From Adiantum capillus-veneris (lineage: Eukaryota > Streptophyta > Polypodiopsida > Polypodiales > Pteridaceae): 64,000 bases of DNA. The stretch's first letter is position 1, and each line of letters starts with the position of its first letter. Location: positions 92,263,680 to 92,327,679 of the forward strand of contig CM043962.1 in assembly GCA_014529385.2 (NCBI GenBank). The letters run 5' to 3'. A program made the translations under genes and the position numbers. Positions 32,640 through 44,847 of the stretch are shown here, piece by piece. Below the pieces are notes generated by a model. The model worked only from the letters and a program-made list of their open reading frames with translations, searched no databases and was not told where the DNA came from.

Positions 32640-35122
32640 CATCTCCACGGTCCACAACTCGCAATTGCAATTTGCGCTCTCTATACATACACACACACGC
32701 GCGCGCGCGCAGTGCTCACTGCGCACCCCTCCCCCTGGCGGAGGTCTGAGAGAGAGACTCAGAGAGAGCCTTGAGAGGACTCAGATGAAGGTGGGTAGTT
32801 ATTGTAAAGGCCGACAGATGTGATGAACAAGAAGAGCGAAGGCGCAACCCACCCCACACTCCACTGACTCGCAGGTAGATATCTCTCGTATTTCTTGACA
32901 TTGTTTTTTGGCTTGTCTTGGAATGGCCCTGCCAAATTGCGAATTTTCTGTCTCTCTCTCTCTCTCTCTCATACACACACACACACATACAGGGAGTACC
33001 CTACTAGCAGGGGCCGGGCCCCGGCGATGCACTGCTCCTCACGTTGGCTTCCAAGTTGCCCTTCACTGTTGCGTGCTTCCTTTCTCTTCTCTCTCCATTT
33101 GCGCGCTTTCCTTCCGAAAATTCTGGCACAAAGAGACATTCTGTGTTGAGGTCGCTGCATTCCGAGGTCTTTGTTTGAGAGCGTGCGTGAGAGAGAGAGA
33201 GAGAGAGAGTGACACAGTGTATGAGGGGTGAATTTGTGTGTAAAAACGTCTAAAGAAAATTTGGGGGTGTAAATTCTCTCGCTCTCTCGTTCTGGACTCT
33301 GAGTATTCCTTTCTTCTTCTTGCCCTGCTGCCTGGCCATAGGCTGCTACTGCACAGTGTATAGTCCTGAGGCAGTGCCCCCCCTGCCGCCCAACCACCAC
33401 CTACCTTTTGACCCAAGAGGCCCCGTGCCTTTCTGCATGTGGGTTTTCGTCTTGTTGGGCTTTGGCCCCTTCGGATCAATCACACGGGCGCTCCTTAATT
33501 TTACCCATTTAAGCCCAGGAGCCATATCTCTTCGCACAGGAGTTTTCCTCGTACCCAAGCCTTTATTTTATAGGCACTCTGCCTCGGTGTGAGCCCATCC
33601 GCGTGCAGCTTCGCCTCCTCGCCCCCCGCGCGGGGGCCCGGCATTATTACCTCCTCTCATCATCTCGCTCTCTCACTCTGCACAAAAATGTGATGAGAAA
33701 AAATGGCCCGCCCCCCTCCAGTTTACGAGGGCTTCTCTGCTTCCATGACATCAAGAATGCGCTCTCACCAGGCTGCTCAAGGAAACCCTCATTCGTCTTT
33801 GGGTGCTCGCCTGTGGTCTGCTCTTTCCACCCCTTCTTTGTTCTCTTTTGTCTGATGCTGCTTGCTTGCGTGTGCATGCATGCCTGCTGAGCTCTAATGG
33901 TTTCTTTCTGCACTCTTGCTCATTTTTCCTCTTGTCTATGCAACACAAGCTTTCTCTGTATCACATTTGTAATGTTAGTGACCGCCGTTGGTAGACAGAC
34001 TATATCTTATTGTTTTCAACCTAAAAGTTTGTGTGTGGAGATTAAGAAAGGGAAAAAGAGGAATCGTGGGATGGTGGGACTGATCTTTTTTAGTTAACCT
34101 GCTTTTTCATGGTAGTTTTTCCTTGTACCTTTGAATGTCATGTCCTGCCTGCCCTTATTCTTACAATAGCTTCTTTATTCAATGCATTTCTCAGAAAAGA
34201 ACTCTTTAGTTTGCTCTTAGTGGGTCATTAGTTCTTTTCTTCTCGTTTCATTCTTGCTTTTAAGCACATAGCAGAGTCTTTCTTTGTGCCTATTGCAAAT
34301 ACTGTACTTTGTTTGCTTAGTGGGACAAGTATTGTTGCTGATTGAACCATGCTTTTCTTCATTTTCGTTTCATCCTTGCTTTTTAAGCACATTGCAGTGT
34401 CTTTCCCTGTGCTTATTGCAAAAACTGTACTTTGCTTGCTCAGTGGGACAAGTACTGTTGTTGATTGAACCATACTTTTCTTCATTTTGGATTGCATCAA
34501 AGGCTTAGGTGATAATGCATTTGGATCTTCTGAAGCTGTTGAGTATGGGTTGATACATGATGAAATTGTTGGGTTTTATGTACATAGTTGAATGCTTACA
34601 TTCTCTCTGTGTTTCTTGTGCATGCACAGGCGGTGATGATGCTGACTCCAATTCTATTTAGTCTGTTTGAGTGTTTGGTGGCCAATATTTGTCTGAAGTG
34701 ACCCCAGCACTTACACAAGAGGAGGCATATTGTTTCTACTGGCTCGGCCCATCCTGTCAGGTTTTTCTTGAGTTGGTTAGGGGCTTTTGTATGCATAGAT
34801 GCCATGCTTGTTTCGAACATCTACGTGAGAACTTAGAAGACATCTCATTTGTACTGGCTCAGTCCATCCTGTCAGGTTTTACTTGAGTCGGTTTGGGGCC
34901 ATTCTGTGCATAAATGTTACTCTTGTTTCTCTTGGCAGCATGTCCCATGTGGAGAGGAAGGAAGCTCTTTTTTTGCTCAGTAGACCTGTCTGTTTATACC
35001 AAACATACTTGTCAGGATTTTCTTTAAACATCTGCTGTCGAAAGTCCCAAGCTTCAGACATGCACATGTGAAAGCTGGGGCTAGCTTTCTATATTTTTTT
35101 CATTGTTGCCAGCATCTACGCA
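32640..35122 (+). promoter_or_regulatory. Probable promoter, 5' leader and leader intron of the F-box gene
   Basis: The region is GC- and CpG-richer than its surroundings at about 33000-33700, with CT and GA tracts (32949-32970, 33189-33209) and a TTTTATAGG box near 33566, fitting a core promoter. The pyrimidine-rich ATTTTTTTCATTGTTGCCAG just upstream of the F-box ATG is a good splice acceptor, so a leader intron is likely. Two local tandem duplications lie in the presumed intron (about 34240-34490, period about 122; about 34739-34930, period about 116). Exact start site and donor not determined. Confidence 0.4.
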
Positions 35123-36376
35123 ATGGAAAGCCTCTCGCAAGTGTTTACACCACAGCTACTGGCAATACAAAATCACTGGGAGGACTGGGCTGATGGTTGG
35201 TCCGATGGTGGGATTTACCACTCGCATGCAAACAACTTTGTAGGATGTGCAGCTGGCTCTAGCAAATGTGCAGGCGAAGATTTCTCTAAATCTCTTCCAG
35301 ATGAGCTGCTAGAGAAAATATTTGCATCACTGCCTACAATTTACATCTTTCGAGCGGGGGCTGTATGCAGAAGATGGAATGCAATAACCAGTTCAAGACG
35401 GTTTTTTAGCTTATGCCAGCAGAAACCGTTGTCCGGTCCATGGTATTTCATGTACAAAGAGTCACAAAATACTGAAGGACTTGTGTATGACCCTTCTGCA
35501 AAGAAATGGCACAACTTCTCTCTTCCACTTCCAGAGAGTTCAGCTTGGTTTGCTGCATCTTGCAATGGGCTTGTGTGCTTTGCGGACAGCTCTTGTGGCT
35601 ATGTGCTGTATGTGTGTAATCTTATGACGAAGACGTGGTTGAAGATACCGGAGCCTCATCAGCATTGGAGTTCAGATTATTATGCAGTCTCTATGACTTG
35701 CGATAGAGCCTCAAATGTCCAATCTGCAGTTGTCGCAAGGTCCAGCCAGTTGCCAAATGATTATTCACGCTGGAGCTTCAGCATTGAGGCATGTGATTCT
35801 GCGTTGCAGAGTTGGACAACAGTAGCAAGCACCATATTACATGGTTGGAGAGGGGGTGAAAATAGCGTTATTTGCAATGGCAGTTTTTACTGTGTCATCC
35901 ATTCCACAGCAATGGTGGGGAGTCGAAATGGTGAGTGCAGGCTAGGCTTATTATCATATGAGCTTGCAAGAGGGAACCTTGAAGTGGACACCATGCCAAT
36001 GCCATGCCCGCTTACATGTGTCAAGCTAATTAATTGCAATGAGCGGTTGATAATGGTGGGTGGCATTGGGAAATCAGATGTGGTACGTGGCATTGGCATA
36101 TGGGAGCTTGCAACTGAGTGGAGAGAGATTTCAAGGATGCCAAACAAGTTTTTCAGAGGCTTTGGTGAGTTTGATGACGTTTTTTCATCGAGTGGAGCGG
36201 ATGAGCTCATCTATATCCATGCCTATGGTAGTCCACAGTTGCTTCTCTTCAACATGCAACAGCAGACATGGAGGTGGTCTCAGAAATGCCCGATGGTGAA
36301 GAAGCACCCCTTGCATCTTTTCACAGGGTTCTGTTTTGAGCCCTGCTTGAATGTTTCTCCGTGGGGCGGCAATTGA
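35123..36376 (+). CDS. HWS: F-box/kelch-type protein, HAWAIIAN SKIRT (At3g61590)-like
   Basis: An intact single-exon frame of 417 residues. An F-box starts near residue 58 (LPDELLEKIFASLP, AVCRRWNAI) and should bind the SKP1 subunit of an SCF ubiquitin ligase. The rest is a kelch/beta-propeller-like substrate domain with blocks typical of HWS: PWYFMYKE, GWRGGENSVICN, MPMPCPLTC, MVGGIGKSDV, GIGIWEL, FFRGFGEFDDVFSSSG, YIHAYGSPQLLLF, WRWSQKCP and LFTGFCFEPCL. Length fits the family (about 410). In Arabidopsis HWS acts in organ growth, abscission and the miRNA pathway; the same role here is inferred. The start follows a good acceptor within 10 bases, consistent with a leader intron. This is the only intact host gene in the window. 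Confidence 0.92.
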   Translation: MESLSQVFTPQLLAIQNHWEDWADGWSDGGIYHSHANNFVGCAAGSSKCAGEDFSKSLPDELLEKIFASLPTIYIFRAGAVCRRWNAITSSRRFFSLCQQKPLSGPWYFMYKESQNTEGLVYDPSAKKWHNFSLPLPESSAWFAASCNGLVCFADSSCGYVLYVCNLMTKTWLKIPEPHQHWSSDYYAVSMTCDRASNVQSAVVARSSQLPNDYSRWSFSIEACDSALQSWTTVASTILHGWRGGENSVICNGSFYCVIHSTAMVGSRNGECRLGLLSYELARGNLEVDTMPMPCPLTCVKLINCNERLIMVGGIGKSDVVRGIGIWELATEWREISRMPNKFFRGFGEFDDVFSSSGADELIYIHAYGSPQLLLFNMQQQTWRWSQKCPMVKKHPLHLFTGFCFEPCLNVSPWGGN

Positions 36377-38342
36377 TGTTTCTGTAGCATGATGTTGCTC
36401 TCTAATTCATTCATAGGCTTCTGGTTGTCTTTCCCATTCGCTTCATGGGTAAAGATTGTATAATTCTTTTTTAAAACCCCAACTTGTATAAAGACATGTG
36501 GGACTGATTGTGGCTTAAGCAAAATCTATTTAAACGTGCTTTCTGGTGTGATTTTATTTGGCTTCAGCTCTGATTTGTAGAAGGCCCACTCATATAGAAC
36601 TTTGTCATTCTACATAGCAAGGTATCTCAAGGGCTCCATCTTCATTAGTGAATATTCTTAAGGCCTTACATTTGATGTGTTCGTCTCCTGTGTTCGTTTT
36701 GGATACTGTTGAAAATCGATACCGTTTTACTTGAGAGAGGAACGTGAGAGAGAAGAAGAAGAAGACAGGATGAAGAACAGAATTTTTAGCATTATTGACA
36801 GAAAAACCCTGAGAGACCTCAAGAGATTTGTTCAACAAGTCTTTTCATTGTGAAAACAGACCCGACTCTCAACAAGAAATTGGGATGATCATTCTTTAAC
36901 ACTCGATAATGCAAAGGTTATTTCATTGTTCTCCTCACACACACACCCCCACCCCCACACGAGAATACAATTTTATGATTGTAGGAATAATCTCACTTTA
37001 TCTCTCTTGAAGAGTTTTTTCTTGGTTGATTAGTGGAAGCACGTTTATTGTGAAAGCTTTCCTTATGATCATGCATCCTACAAAATTATTTAAAAAAAAA
37101 ACCAAACTAGTTTTATAGAATTGCGCCCACTCACCCACACCCGCAAGTCTCAAGGGTTGAACCATAGTGGTAAAGGTAATCAGTCATGCATCCTAAGACC
37201 TTGATTAAAAAAAACCATAAATGCAAAGGGAATTATTATATCAGAAAGTTTGTGGAAGATGATATTGCTTGGGGGTTGATTGCTCGTGTACTACACACTC
37301 TTCTCTTCTATAAGGTGGAGCCTTGTACACACAAATTTTCAAGTCATCTTAATCAGCTTCAGTCTACTTTCATCCTTTCGCAGCAAATTCATAATTCCCA
37401 ATTCATGATTAGGTGTCCCCAATCTCTAAAAAATAAAAAGCCTTTCAAAACATCTCTATTGTCTAAGTGAAGGGTGAGTTTAGGAAATGAAAAACCACAT
37501 GGAAGTGGAAAGTCAAAAGAATATTTATGTCCATATAAAGAGGAATTTTTTTGTCCATATAAAGAGGTGGTCTACTTCACATTGATACATTTGTGTTGTG
37601 TCTTTGCACTATGTCACTATGTAGGTAGTGAATACTTTTTTTTGAAGCCATTAGGAATACCTTACATTGGATTTTTTGAGTATTGCTTTCTATATATACA
37701 AATACTCTTTATGCACAATTTTTTGCCATGCATGCATTGCCAAAATATAACATGTCTTATTCAGTGCTGAGTTTCCATGAAGGCTATAATCTCTTGGAGC
37801 TTTTTGTATGCTCCGTAAAATCAACCTCGAGTTCACCGACCTGTTTTGAATATCCTTTGATGTTGTTTTTTAGCATTCCTTATTTTGTCGAACTACACAA
37901 ATTGGAAGTATACATTTCAAGGCATCCTTGAGGCAAGTTATTTTTTTACTGATTGAGCAAATTTGCCACCTTTTAGCTCCTACCTACAAAAACAAATTGT
38001 TACACATTCTTACTGGTTGCTTAGAAAATCTATTAAATAAATGAGCATTATTATGCATTCAAACTAACCATACTAGTTCCCATATGATCCAATTCTCAGT
38101 TAGAACCCAATAAAGATTGGGTTCCAACTTAATGTTTTTTGAGAGCCTTCATCAAAGGTGTAATGGTGAGACATATAAAGAATAAATGAATCATGTCTTT
38201 TGTGGTATCATGATATCTTTTGCATACTTCTCTACCCTCGTCAATTTTGAGATCTCTTTGAACTATCTGTTTGCCTTTATTCTACATAGAATAGAAACCT
38301 TAGGTTCACTCATTAGGCTTCTACGGTTGGAGAATTTCAAAT
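36377..38342. other. 3' flank of the F-box gene, no further gene
   Basis: Presumed 3' UTR directly after the stop, then A/T-rich DNA. Short frames (for example about 37186-37770) are unrecognisable and biased toward Phe/Leu/Ser. Confidence 0.5.
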
Positions 38343-38347
38343 ACCAT

Positions 38348-39489
38348 TGTAAGGTGAAACCGAATGAATGTTTGAACTTTGCTCAAGATGAGTGCTCTGA
38401 ACTGTGCTCAAGGTTCCTTTTGTTCTTATGGAAGGGAGAGCCTTCCGTTCTTAATGAGAGAGTGCAATGATCAATAACAAAGTGAATGGACACTGTGCAT
38501 GAAAGTGTATGAGACTGAGAGATAGAGAGAGAAGAGAATACGACACCAGCGACGTTATAAAACCCTCCTCCGAAGGCCCCACTCTCGTTGGCGAGAGTGG
38601 TCTACTATTGATTGCACAAACTGGTACAAAGTGGATGGATGTGATTGATGCAAGTCTAGGCTAGATTGATGACGACGACGGGGATGGCGAGACCGATCTA
38701 AGGGCTAAAAACTGACGCTTTTGTACTGCTGTCCAAAAACGCTACTGGTTGAAATGTGAGGCTGATTTGCTGTTGTCCCAAAAACGCTAATGGCTGAAAT
38801 TGTCTGGCACCAAAAACGTTGATGTGGGCTAGTCTTTGTGGACTGAAATTTGCTGGTCTCCAGGGGTTCAAAGGTTGAAATCTGTCGGTTCCTTATCTGC
38901 TGAAAACGCTATGTCAAAAGGGGGCGATTGGGGGTTCTGGAAACGATAGGCTGCAATCCGTCTTGGAGGAAAAACGCTAGGTACTGTGGTTGTCTGCGAT
39001 GATGCTATGGCTGGAAAACGAGGGTAACTTGTTGATGAAAACGCTAGGCTGGGGAGTCTTTGCTTGGAGGAGAAAACACCACCAAGGGTTCTTGCTGAGA
39101 AGTTGCCTGTTGAGCAATGGTGCTCTTGCTGCCTCTTCTGCCAATTAGTGCTAGCCTAGGTTTGCTTATATACAAACTTACTCAATTTGCCCTACCTACT
39201 TTCCAACAAAAGTCACTTAAAAATAATAAGTGAAAAATGTCAAAAAATAGGGAAAATAGGCCTATGCACTGTAAAAATGCTATTGATGGGATCTGATTGG
39301 AATCTGATGGTCATGTTGTGTGCAACCAGAGGATATGCATCTAATTTAAGTGTCTTGACATGCACGGTCTGCGAACAGACTCACAAAAGTGCCAGATCAC
39401 TTCCTATTCTAGATTAACTTGACTGAACTGAACCCTGATCATGCTGTAGCTTGTCCACGGACACATAGGGTTGGATGTGTCGCGTGACA
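38348..39489 (-). repeat. 3' LTR of the LARD-like element
   Basis: Reads TGTCGCGTGACA... to ...CTTACA on the minus strand. Contains many diverged short repeats built on AAAACGCTA and GCTGAAAT (about 38740-39060 on the plus strand). Differs from its partner by scattered substitutions and small indels. Confidence 0.9.
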
Positions 39490-39500
39490 TCCCCTCCTTT

Positions 39501-39953
39501 TCAAAGTGAGGTACTAGTACCGAAATGTATGGCGTCGAGGAAGATCGCCAACAGGGTCTGGAATCCTGGAAGGGACCCTTCGTCGGCCCACTCTGATGCG
39601 TGGGTCATGTGATACTTGAACTTCATAAAGGTCTGCAACGCTTGCTTCTTTGGGCCGTGCCGAAAGCGACACAAAGGCATCTGTGGCTCCTTCAATGCTT
39701 CAACTTCGTCTAGAGTCATGCTTCTTCCTTCTTCAAGAATCTCCATGTTTGAAAATCCCTGAAACCACTCCCAACACAAAACCATGAACATACCTATTCC
39801 ATGTAAAGTGACTGGAAAAAATCTTGTCTTCCTCAAAGACTGTGCATGCAATATAGATGAACAAAGAGACGGATTTCCAACCCATTCATCCAAGACATGC
39901 AAACAATGAGATCGAATCTTTCCTTTCTGATCTAAATCAATCAATTGTGGCAT
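39501..39953 (-). CDS. Short ORF in the LARD-like element, unknown
   Basis: 150 codons, including WVGNPSLCSSILHAQSLRK and CRFRHGPKKQALQTFMKFK, located just before the polypurine tract. No family recognised. It may be an extra gene or the remains of a longer one. Confidence 0.3.
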   Translation of the reverse strand: MPQLIDLDQKGKIRSHCLHVLDEWVGNPSLCSSILHAQSLRKTRFFPVTLHGIGMFMVLCWEWFQGFSNMEILEEGRSMTLDEVEALKEPQMPLCRFRHGPKKQALQTFMKFKYHMTHASEWADEGSLPGFQTLLAIFLDAIHFGTSTSL

Positions 39954-40062
39954 TCACAACAGAAATGCCCATGCTTGGTGCTCATACTTTCATGTGCTCT
40001 TTCTACAACTGTGTCGTGCCAAGGAAGAGACATGGAATGTGAATTCCTCGAATGCATACTTT

Positions 40063-41046
40063 TCAGCTTTCATGAAAAATCCGCATACATTTGTGCTCAT
40101 TCATGAGTGAAACGTGCTCAACGTACAATATGTCATGCCTAGGAAAAGGGATCACATATAGACGCTGACTAAAATACAGGAAACAATCACGAATGAAACA
40201 CTCGAACAATGCATGCTGACTAATCATGCGAACACATAGTACTTCCTGTGAGGGTTCTTTGGACCTAGGCTCGAGAGCCAAGATTGGTTCTTCCTGAGGG
40301 GGTTCTTGGGACCTAAGCTCAAGATCCAAGATCAGTTCTTCCAGAGGGGGTTCTTCGGACCTTGACTCGAGAGCCAAGATCGGTTCTTCGTGGTTGATCG
40401 AATCTGCAATGAGGTTAGCTTCACTAGAAACAGTATCAACTATCCCATCATTCTTGTGATCAATCACATTGTGGACATACAGATCATTATGCTCGTGAGA
40501 AATCACATCTTGATCATCGTGCAAATTATCATGCTTGTCATTTAAATCATCATGCAAATCTTGTGTATCATGCTTTGGAGAAGAAGAGACTGAGAGAGTC
40601 TCCTTTTCCTGAATCTCTTACATTTGTGCCTGCACTTGAAAAAAGAGTTGCAACAACTCTTGCATGTGTCGCGCTTGCTCATGCTCACGCTCTATGGCTG
40701 CCTTTCTTTCTACTTTCCTTTCTACGTGTCTGCGATCCATTTCTGCCATTCTTTCTACTCTTCTTGCTTCGCGTTCTAACTTCCTGTCCATAAACATCTG
40801 CTCCAACTCCTCCATAGAAGTTAGTGCAATCCTTAGTGTAGATGGGGAAGGGGGAGGGTCGGAAAAACCTCCTGGTGGGAAAAATTCTTCATCGCCTCTC
40901 TCATGCTCATCACTTCCAAGCGCAGTATCCATTCCGCTTTGAGTGATGACCATCCACTGAAGTCTTGGGTTCTTGTGGTCTTGGTTTCTTGGGGGTCTTG
41001 GTTCTTGGGGTCCTTGAGGGTCTTGAGATTCTTCTTTAGCTTTCAA
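40063..41046 (-). pseudogene. Gag-like or structural ORF of the LARD-like element
   Basis: One frame of about 327 codons from MKAKEESQDPQGPQEPRP, broken only by TAA at 40618-40620. It has a Pro-rich start, a long charged helix (MDRKLEREARRVERMAEMDR, then HVERKVERKAAIEREHEQ), an Asp/His-rich segment (DDLNDKHDNLHDDQD) and imperfect repeats EEPILALE(S/P)RS.EP. The coiled coil suggests self-association, as gag proteins do, but no zinc knuckle or capsid motif is visible. The region 41047-41368 is the leader after the primer site. Confidence 0.4.
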
Positions 41047-41368
41047 TTTGTGTTAGAGAAGGATCTTCTCTTCACCCGAGTTCTGCTCTTTTCCGCGGGC
41101 GCACCCCTTGGCGTCCTTGCACTCACACCAAGGTTGCTTTTTCCCACCTCACGTCGATTGGCCGGCCGCTAAGTGCACGGTCCGCTCTCAATGAGTGAAA
41201 AGAAGCACAAGGGGAGGCTGGACAAACCCTTCTTTCTTGGGTTTCCTGTCACTCTTCAAAAACACGATTAGGAATCGACACGCCCAAGTGAACTTGGGTT
41301 CGTGCGACCTCAACAAGCAAAAAAAGTTCTTGTGGTTCTTTCCTTGAGTGATACAGAACACAGTCAAA

Positions 41369-41381
41369 GCTCTGATACCAA
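41369..41381 (-). promoter_or_regulatory. Primer binding site of the LARD-like element (tRNA-iMet)
   Basis: Plus strand GCTCTGATACCAA; on the minus strand TTGGTATCAGAGC, a full 12-base match to the plant initiator tRNA-Met 3' end. Confidence 0.9.
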
Positions 41382-42527
41382 TGTAAGGTGCAGCAGAATG
41401 AATGTTTGAACTTTGCTCAAGATGAGTGCTCCGAACTGTGCTCAAGGTTCCTTTTGTTCTTATGGAAGGGAGAGCCTTCTGTTCTTAATGAGAGAGTGCA
41501 ATGATCAATAACAAAGTGAATGGACACTGTGCATGAAAGTGTATGAGACTAAGAGATAGAGAGAGAAGAGAATACGACACCAAAGCTATTGTAAAACCCT
41601 TCTCTGAAGGCCCCACTCTCGTTGGCGAGAGTGGTCTACTATTGATTGCACAAACTGTGACAAAGTGGATGCATGTGAGTGATGCAAGTCTAGGCTAGAT
41701 TGATGACGACGACGGGGATGGCGAGACCGATCTAAGGGCTAAAAACTGACGCTTTTGTACTGCTATCCAAAAATGCTACTGGCTGAAATCTGAGGCTGAT
41801 TTGCTGTTGTCCCAAAAATGCTAATGGTTGAAATTGTCTAGCACCAAAAACACTGACGTGGGCTAGTCTTGAGGGGTTCAAAGACTGAAATCTGCTAGTT
41901 CCTTATCTGCTAAAAACACTATGCCAAAAGGGGGCGATTGGGGGTTCTGGAAACGCTAGGGCTGTAATCTGCCTTGGAGGAAAAACGCTAGGTACTGTGG
42001 TTGTCTGCGATGATGCTATGGCTGAAAAACGCCAATGCTTGGGGGGTCTATGGCGAGGGTAACTTGTTGATGAAAACGCTAGGCTGGGGAGTCTTTGCTT
42101 GGAGAAGAAAACGCCACCAACAAGGGTTATTGCTGAGAAGTTTCCTTATGAGCAATGGTGCTCCTGCTGCCTCTTCTGACAATTAGTGCTAGCCTAGGTT
42201 TGCTTATATACAAACTTACTCAATTTGCCCTACCTACTTTTCCAACAAAAGTCACTTAAAAATAATAAGTGACAAATGTCAAAAATAGGGAAAATAGGCC
42301 TATGCACTGTAAAAATGCTAATGACGGGATCTGATTGGAATTTGATGGTCATGCTGTGTGCAACCAGAGGATATGCATCTAATCTAAGTGTCTGGACATG
42401 CACGGTCTACAAACAAACTCACAAAAGTGCCAGATCACTTCCTATTCTAGACTGACTTGACTGAACTGAACCCTGATCATGCTGTAGCTTGTCCACGGAC
42501 ACATAGGGTTGGATGTGTCACGTGACA
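41382..42527 (-). repeat. 5' LTR of the LARD-like element
   Basis: Pairs with 38348-39489 over its full length and has the same TG...CA ends. Followed on the plus strand by the target duplication ACCAT. Confidence 0.9.
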
Positions 42528-43289
42528 ACCATTAATTGATTGCCTTTTTTTGTAGCTTAGTGTGGAGGGAAGAGAGAGGAGTCCCAACGTGAGAGGAGAA
42601 TCATTTAAATAGAAGGCAAAGCACCTCTCCTAGTAGGATGCACCTAGGTCTAACGTAAAGGGGCCAATTTAAGGACAATCAAAACATGGATGTCAATAGA
42701 AGGAAATTCAAATTGAAGTAGTTGTATCTCCCACTCTAAATAATTGTTTTGAATGAAAATGATGTGAAAAGAATACTTATATCACAACCCGACAAGATTT
42801 TCCACCTTGGTGGCCATGGAGCTATTCAAGAGTGGAAGCTCGCCCAAGTGGCCAACAAACATTGATAAACAAACAAGAGCAAGGAAACCACAACTCAAAT
42901 GAACGTGATCCCTGAATAATTTACAAGCATATGCACACCCAAACGATCATCGTGGAAATTAAGAAGCACCTACCTTGACATGAAATTATAGCGAACACCA
43001 ACCAGTTCACTAGAGGAAAAGAGAGTCCCATTTCACCCATTTCTTCTTTAAAACCACAATTTCAAAGCGCACATACACCATAAGATATGTAAGCTTTCAC
43101 AACTTACTCTACTCAAACTGCCTATGGCATGCCATGTCTTGTGTTTGTTGTAAGAAATAGATTGTATCTTCTAAACCACAACTTCAAGGATCACCATATG
43201 TACAAAAAATGGTTCTTCAAAATGCACAACAACGTGTTGGAAATGATCTAGAATGTCATTTACAAGAAGCTCACGGTGATGATTGAGCG
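42528..43289. other. Spacer between two LTR elements
   Basis: No gene seen. The right part may hold the diverged outer end of the next element's LTR, which I could not delimit. Confidence 0.4.
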
Positions 43290-43909
43290 TGAACATAATA
43301 ATCAACACGTAATTACACACTAAAAATTGGAGTAAAGTGTAGAAAATCTTAATAAGTAGATTGATTCAAAGAGAGTATAAAGAGATTGTTTATTATTGCT
43401 AGTGTAGACATTTCATCAGGCATCATGCATCATACATGACATCATAAGAAGCTCCAAATTAGCCTAAAACCATTTGTGAACTCGTGGGTTCTCTTATAAG
43501 CCACTTACAGACCCTTTTACTAAGTCTAATTGAGTCCACACCCTCTAGAAATGCCCCTCATTGGTACCTACGCACTTTAGGTGTCTTTCCATATGCTACC
43601 ACACAATTATATGCCTCCTAAGCATCCAATAGACAAGAGGTATTATACACAAGCATATGATAAATCCCATAAATCTAACAACCCTCCCCTTGGTGTTTAA
43701 ACTATGGAATTTTACAACTTTGACACATTCCAATCCAAGAGAAAAAGAACATCCCCTATCCAGGAGACATTCCCAATCCAAAAGACAAAACATCTCTAAT
43801 CCAGGAGACATTGCACACCTCCCCTCGAACAAATATATGAAGACCAAGACGAAGCTAGTCCAAGCTATTTCCAACAAAATACAATGAGAGGTAAAGTCAA
43901 AAATAAAAT

Positions 43910-44280
43910 CTAGAGAATATCATCATAGTGGTAGTGGTAAGAGACTAGAAGGCTATTGCCATCTTCTTCATTGTCCGCTTCCAGACAGACTAATCTTTTG
44001 GGCTTCGGATTGCTATTGGCACTACCTTTGTCTTTCTTGAAGCACTTTTTACTGCTAGAACTAACTACATATGCTCCTTCCCATGAAGTGGTTACTCTTT
44101 GGTCAAAGCTATATGGAAAGTCTCGTAGTAGGACAACAAGCTTCTCTTCCTCTGGTACAACGTAGATCATGTAGTCAAGCTGTGAGATCATGCTTTAAGG
44201 TGGTTGACAAGGATTGCAATATCCTCGTCAAGATCCATCTTTAGCTTGTAGAGGTCCTTGAACCTTCTTCAAGCTTATTC
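43910..44280 (-). pseudogene. copia-type gag remnant
   Basis: Fragments reading DLYKLKMDLDEDIAILVNHL and EEEKLVVLLRDFPYSFDQR match the Ty1-copia gag pattern (LKM...I..H...LV...L ... EE....LL.SLP.SYD). A basic Lys/Ser stretch with KKCFKKDKGS follows. Broken by frame changes. Confidence 0.45.
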
Positions 44281-44754
44281 TACTTTTATTTCTCTTAGCT
44301 ATATGGAATTTTTCTTTAGGGTATCCCATGCAACAGATGAGGTTTCACGATATGAAATATACATACTTGCCATGTAGTGATGTGATTATGATTCCTAGTG
44401 CTTGCTTATCCTTTTCCAAGTTCTGTGCACTCATACCCCATGTTTGTACATGTGCTCCATCACTAGAAGAGGGATTCTTAAGTGTCGACTTGACTATTCC
44501 CCGTTGCCCATACTTCATTAAGTAAACCTTTCATTTGGTATTCCATGTGTGAATTTTAGCCACATTGAACTTGCTAATTCCCTTCTCGTTAATTTTTGCA
44601 ATTTTAGAGGGGTCTTAGTTTAGCAGACTCTCCCAAATCTAGTATCTAACCTCTTACAAGGTGAAAATTATGAAATCCTCCACAAAGGTGACAAAAAATG
44701 TGAAAGCATACATTTGAAAGATATTGTGCTTGCATGAAAGTTTTGGATTTGTTA

Positions 44755-44764
44755 GGGGGGGGGG

Positions 44765-44846
<82 letters not shown>
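44755..44846. repeat. (G)n(GA)n tract
   Basis: A G run followed by about 80 bases of GA with one GGA interruption, inside the older LTR element. Confidence 0.9.

Positions 44847-44847
<1 letters not shown>

Larger units (their letters stand above)
38348..42527 (-). mobile_element. Complete pol-less LTR retrotransposon (LARD-like)
   Basis: LTRs of about 1.14 kb (38348-39489 and 41382-42527) surround a 1.9-kb internal region. ACCAT is duplicated exactly at both ends (38343-38347 and 42528-42532). On the minus strand TTGGTATCAGAGC (primer site, 41369-41381) follows the right-hand LTR, and AAAAGGAGGGGA (polypurine tract, about 39490-39502) precedes the left-hand LTR, fixing the orientation. The internal part encodes a Glu/Arg-rich protein but no protease, RT or integrase, so movement would need help from another element. 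Confidence 0.92.
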
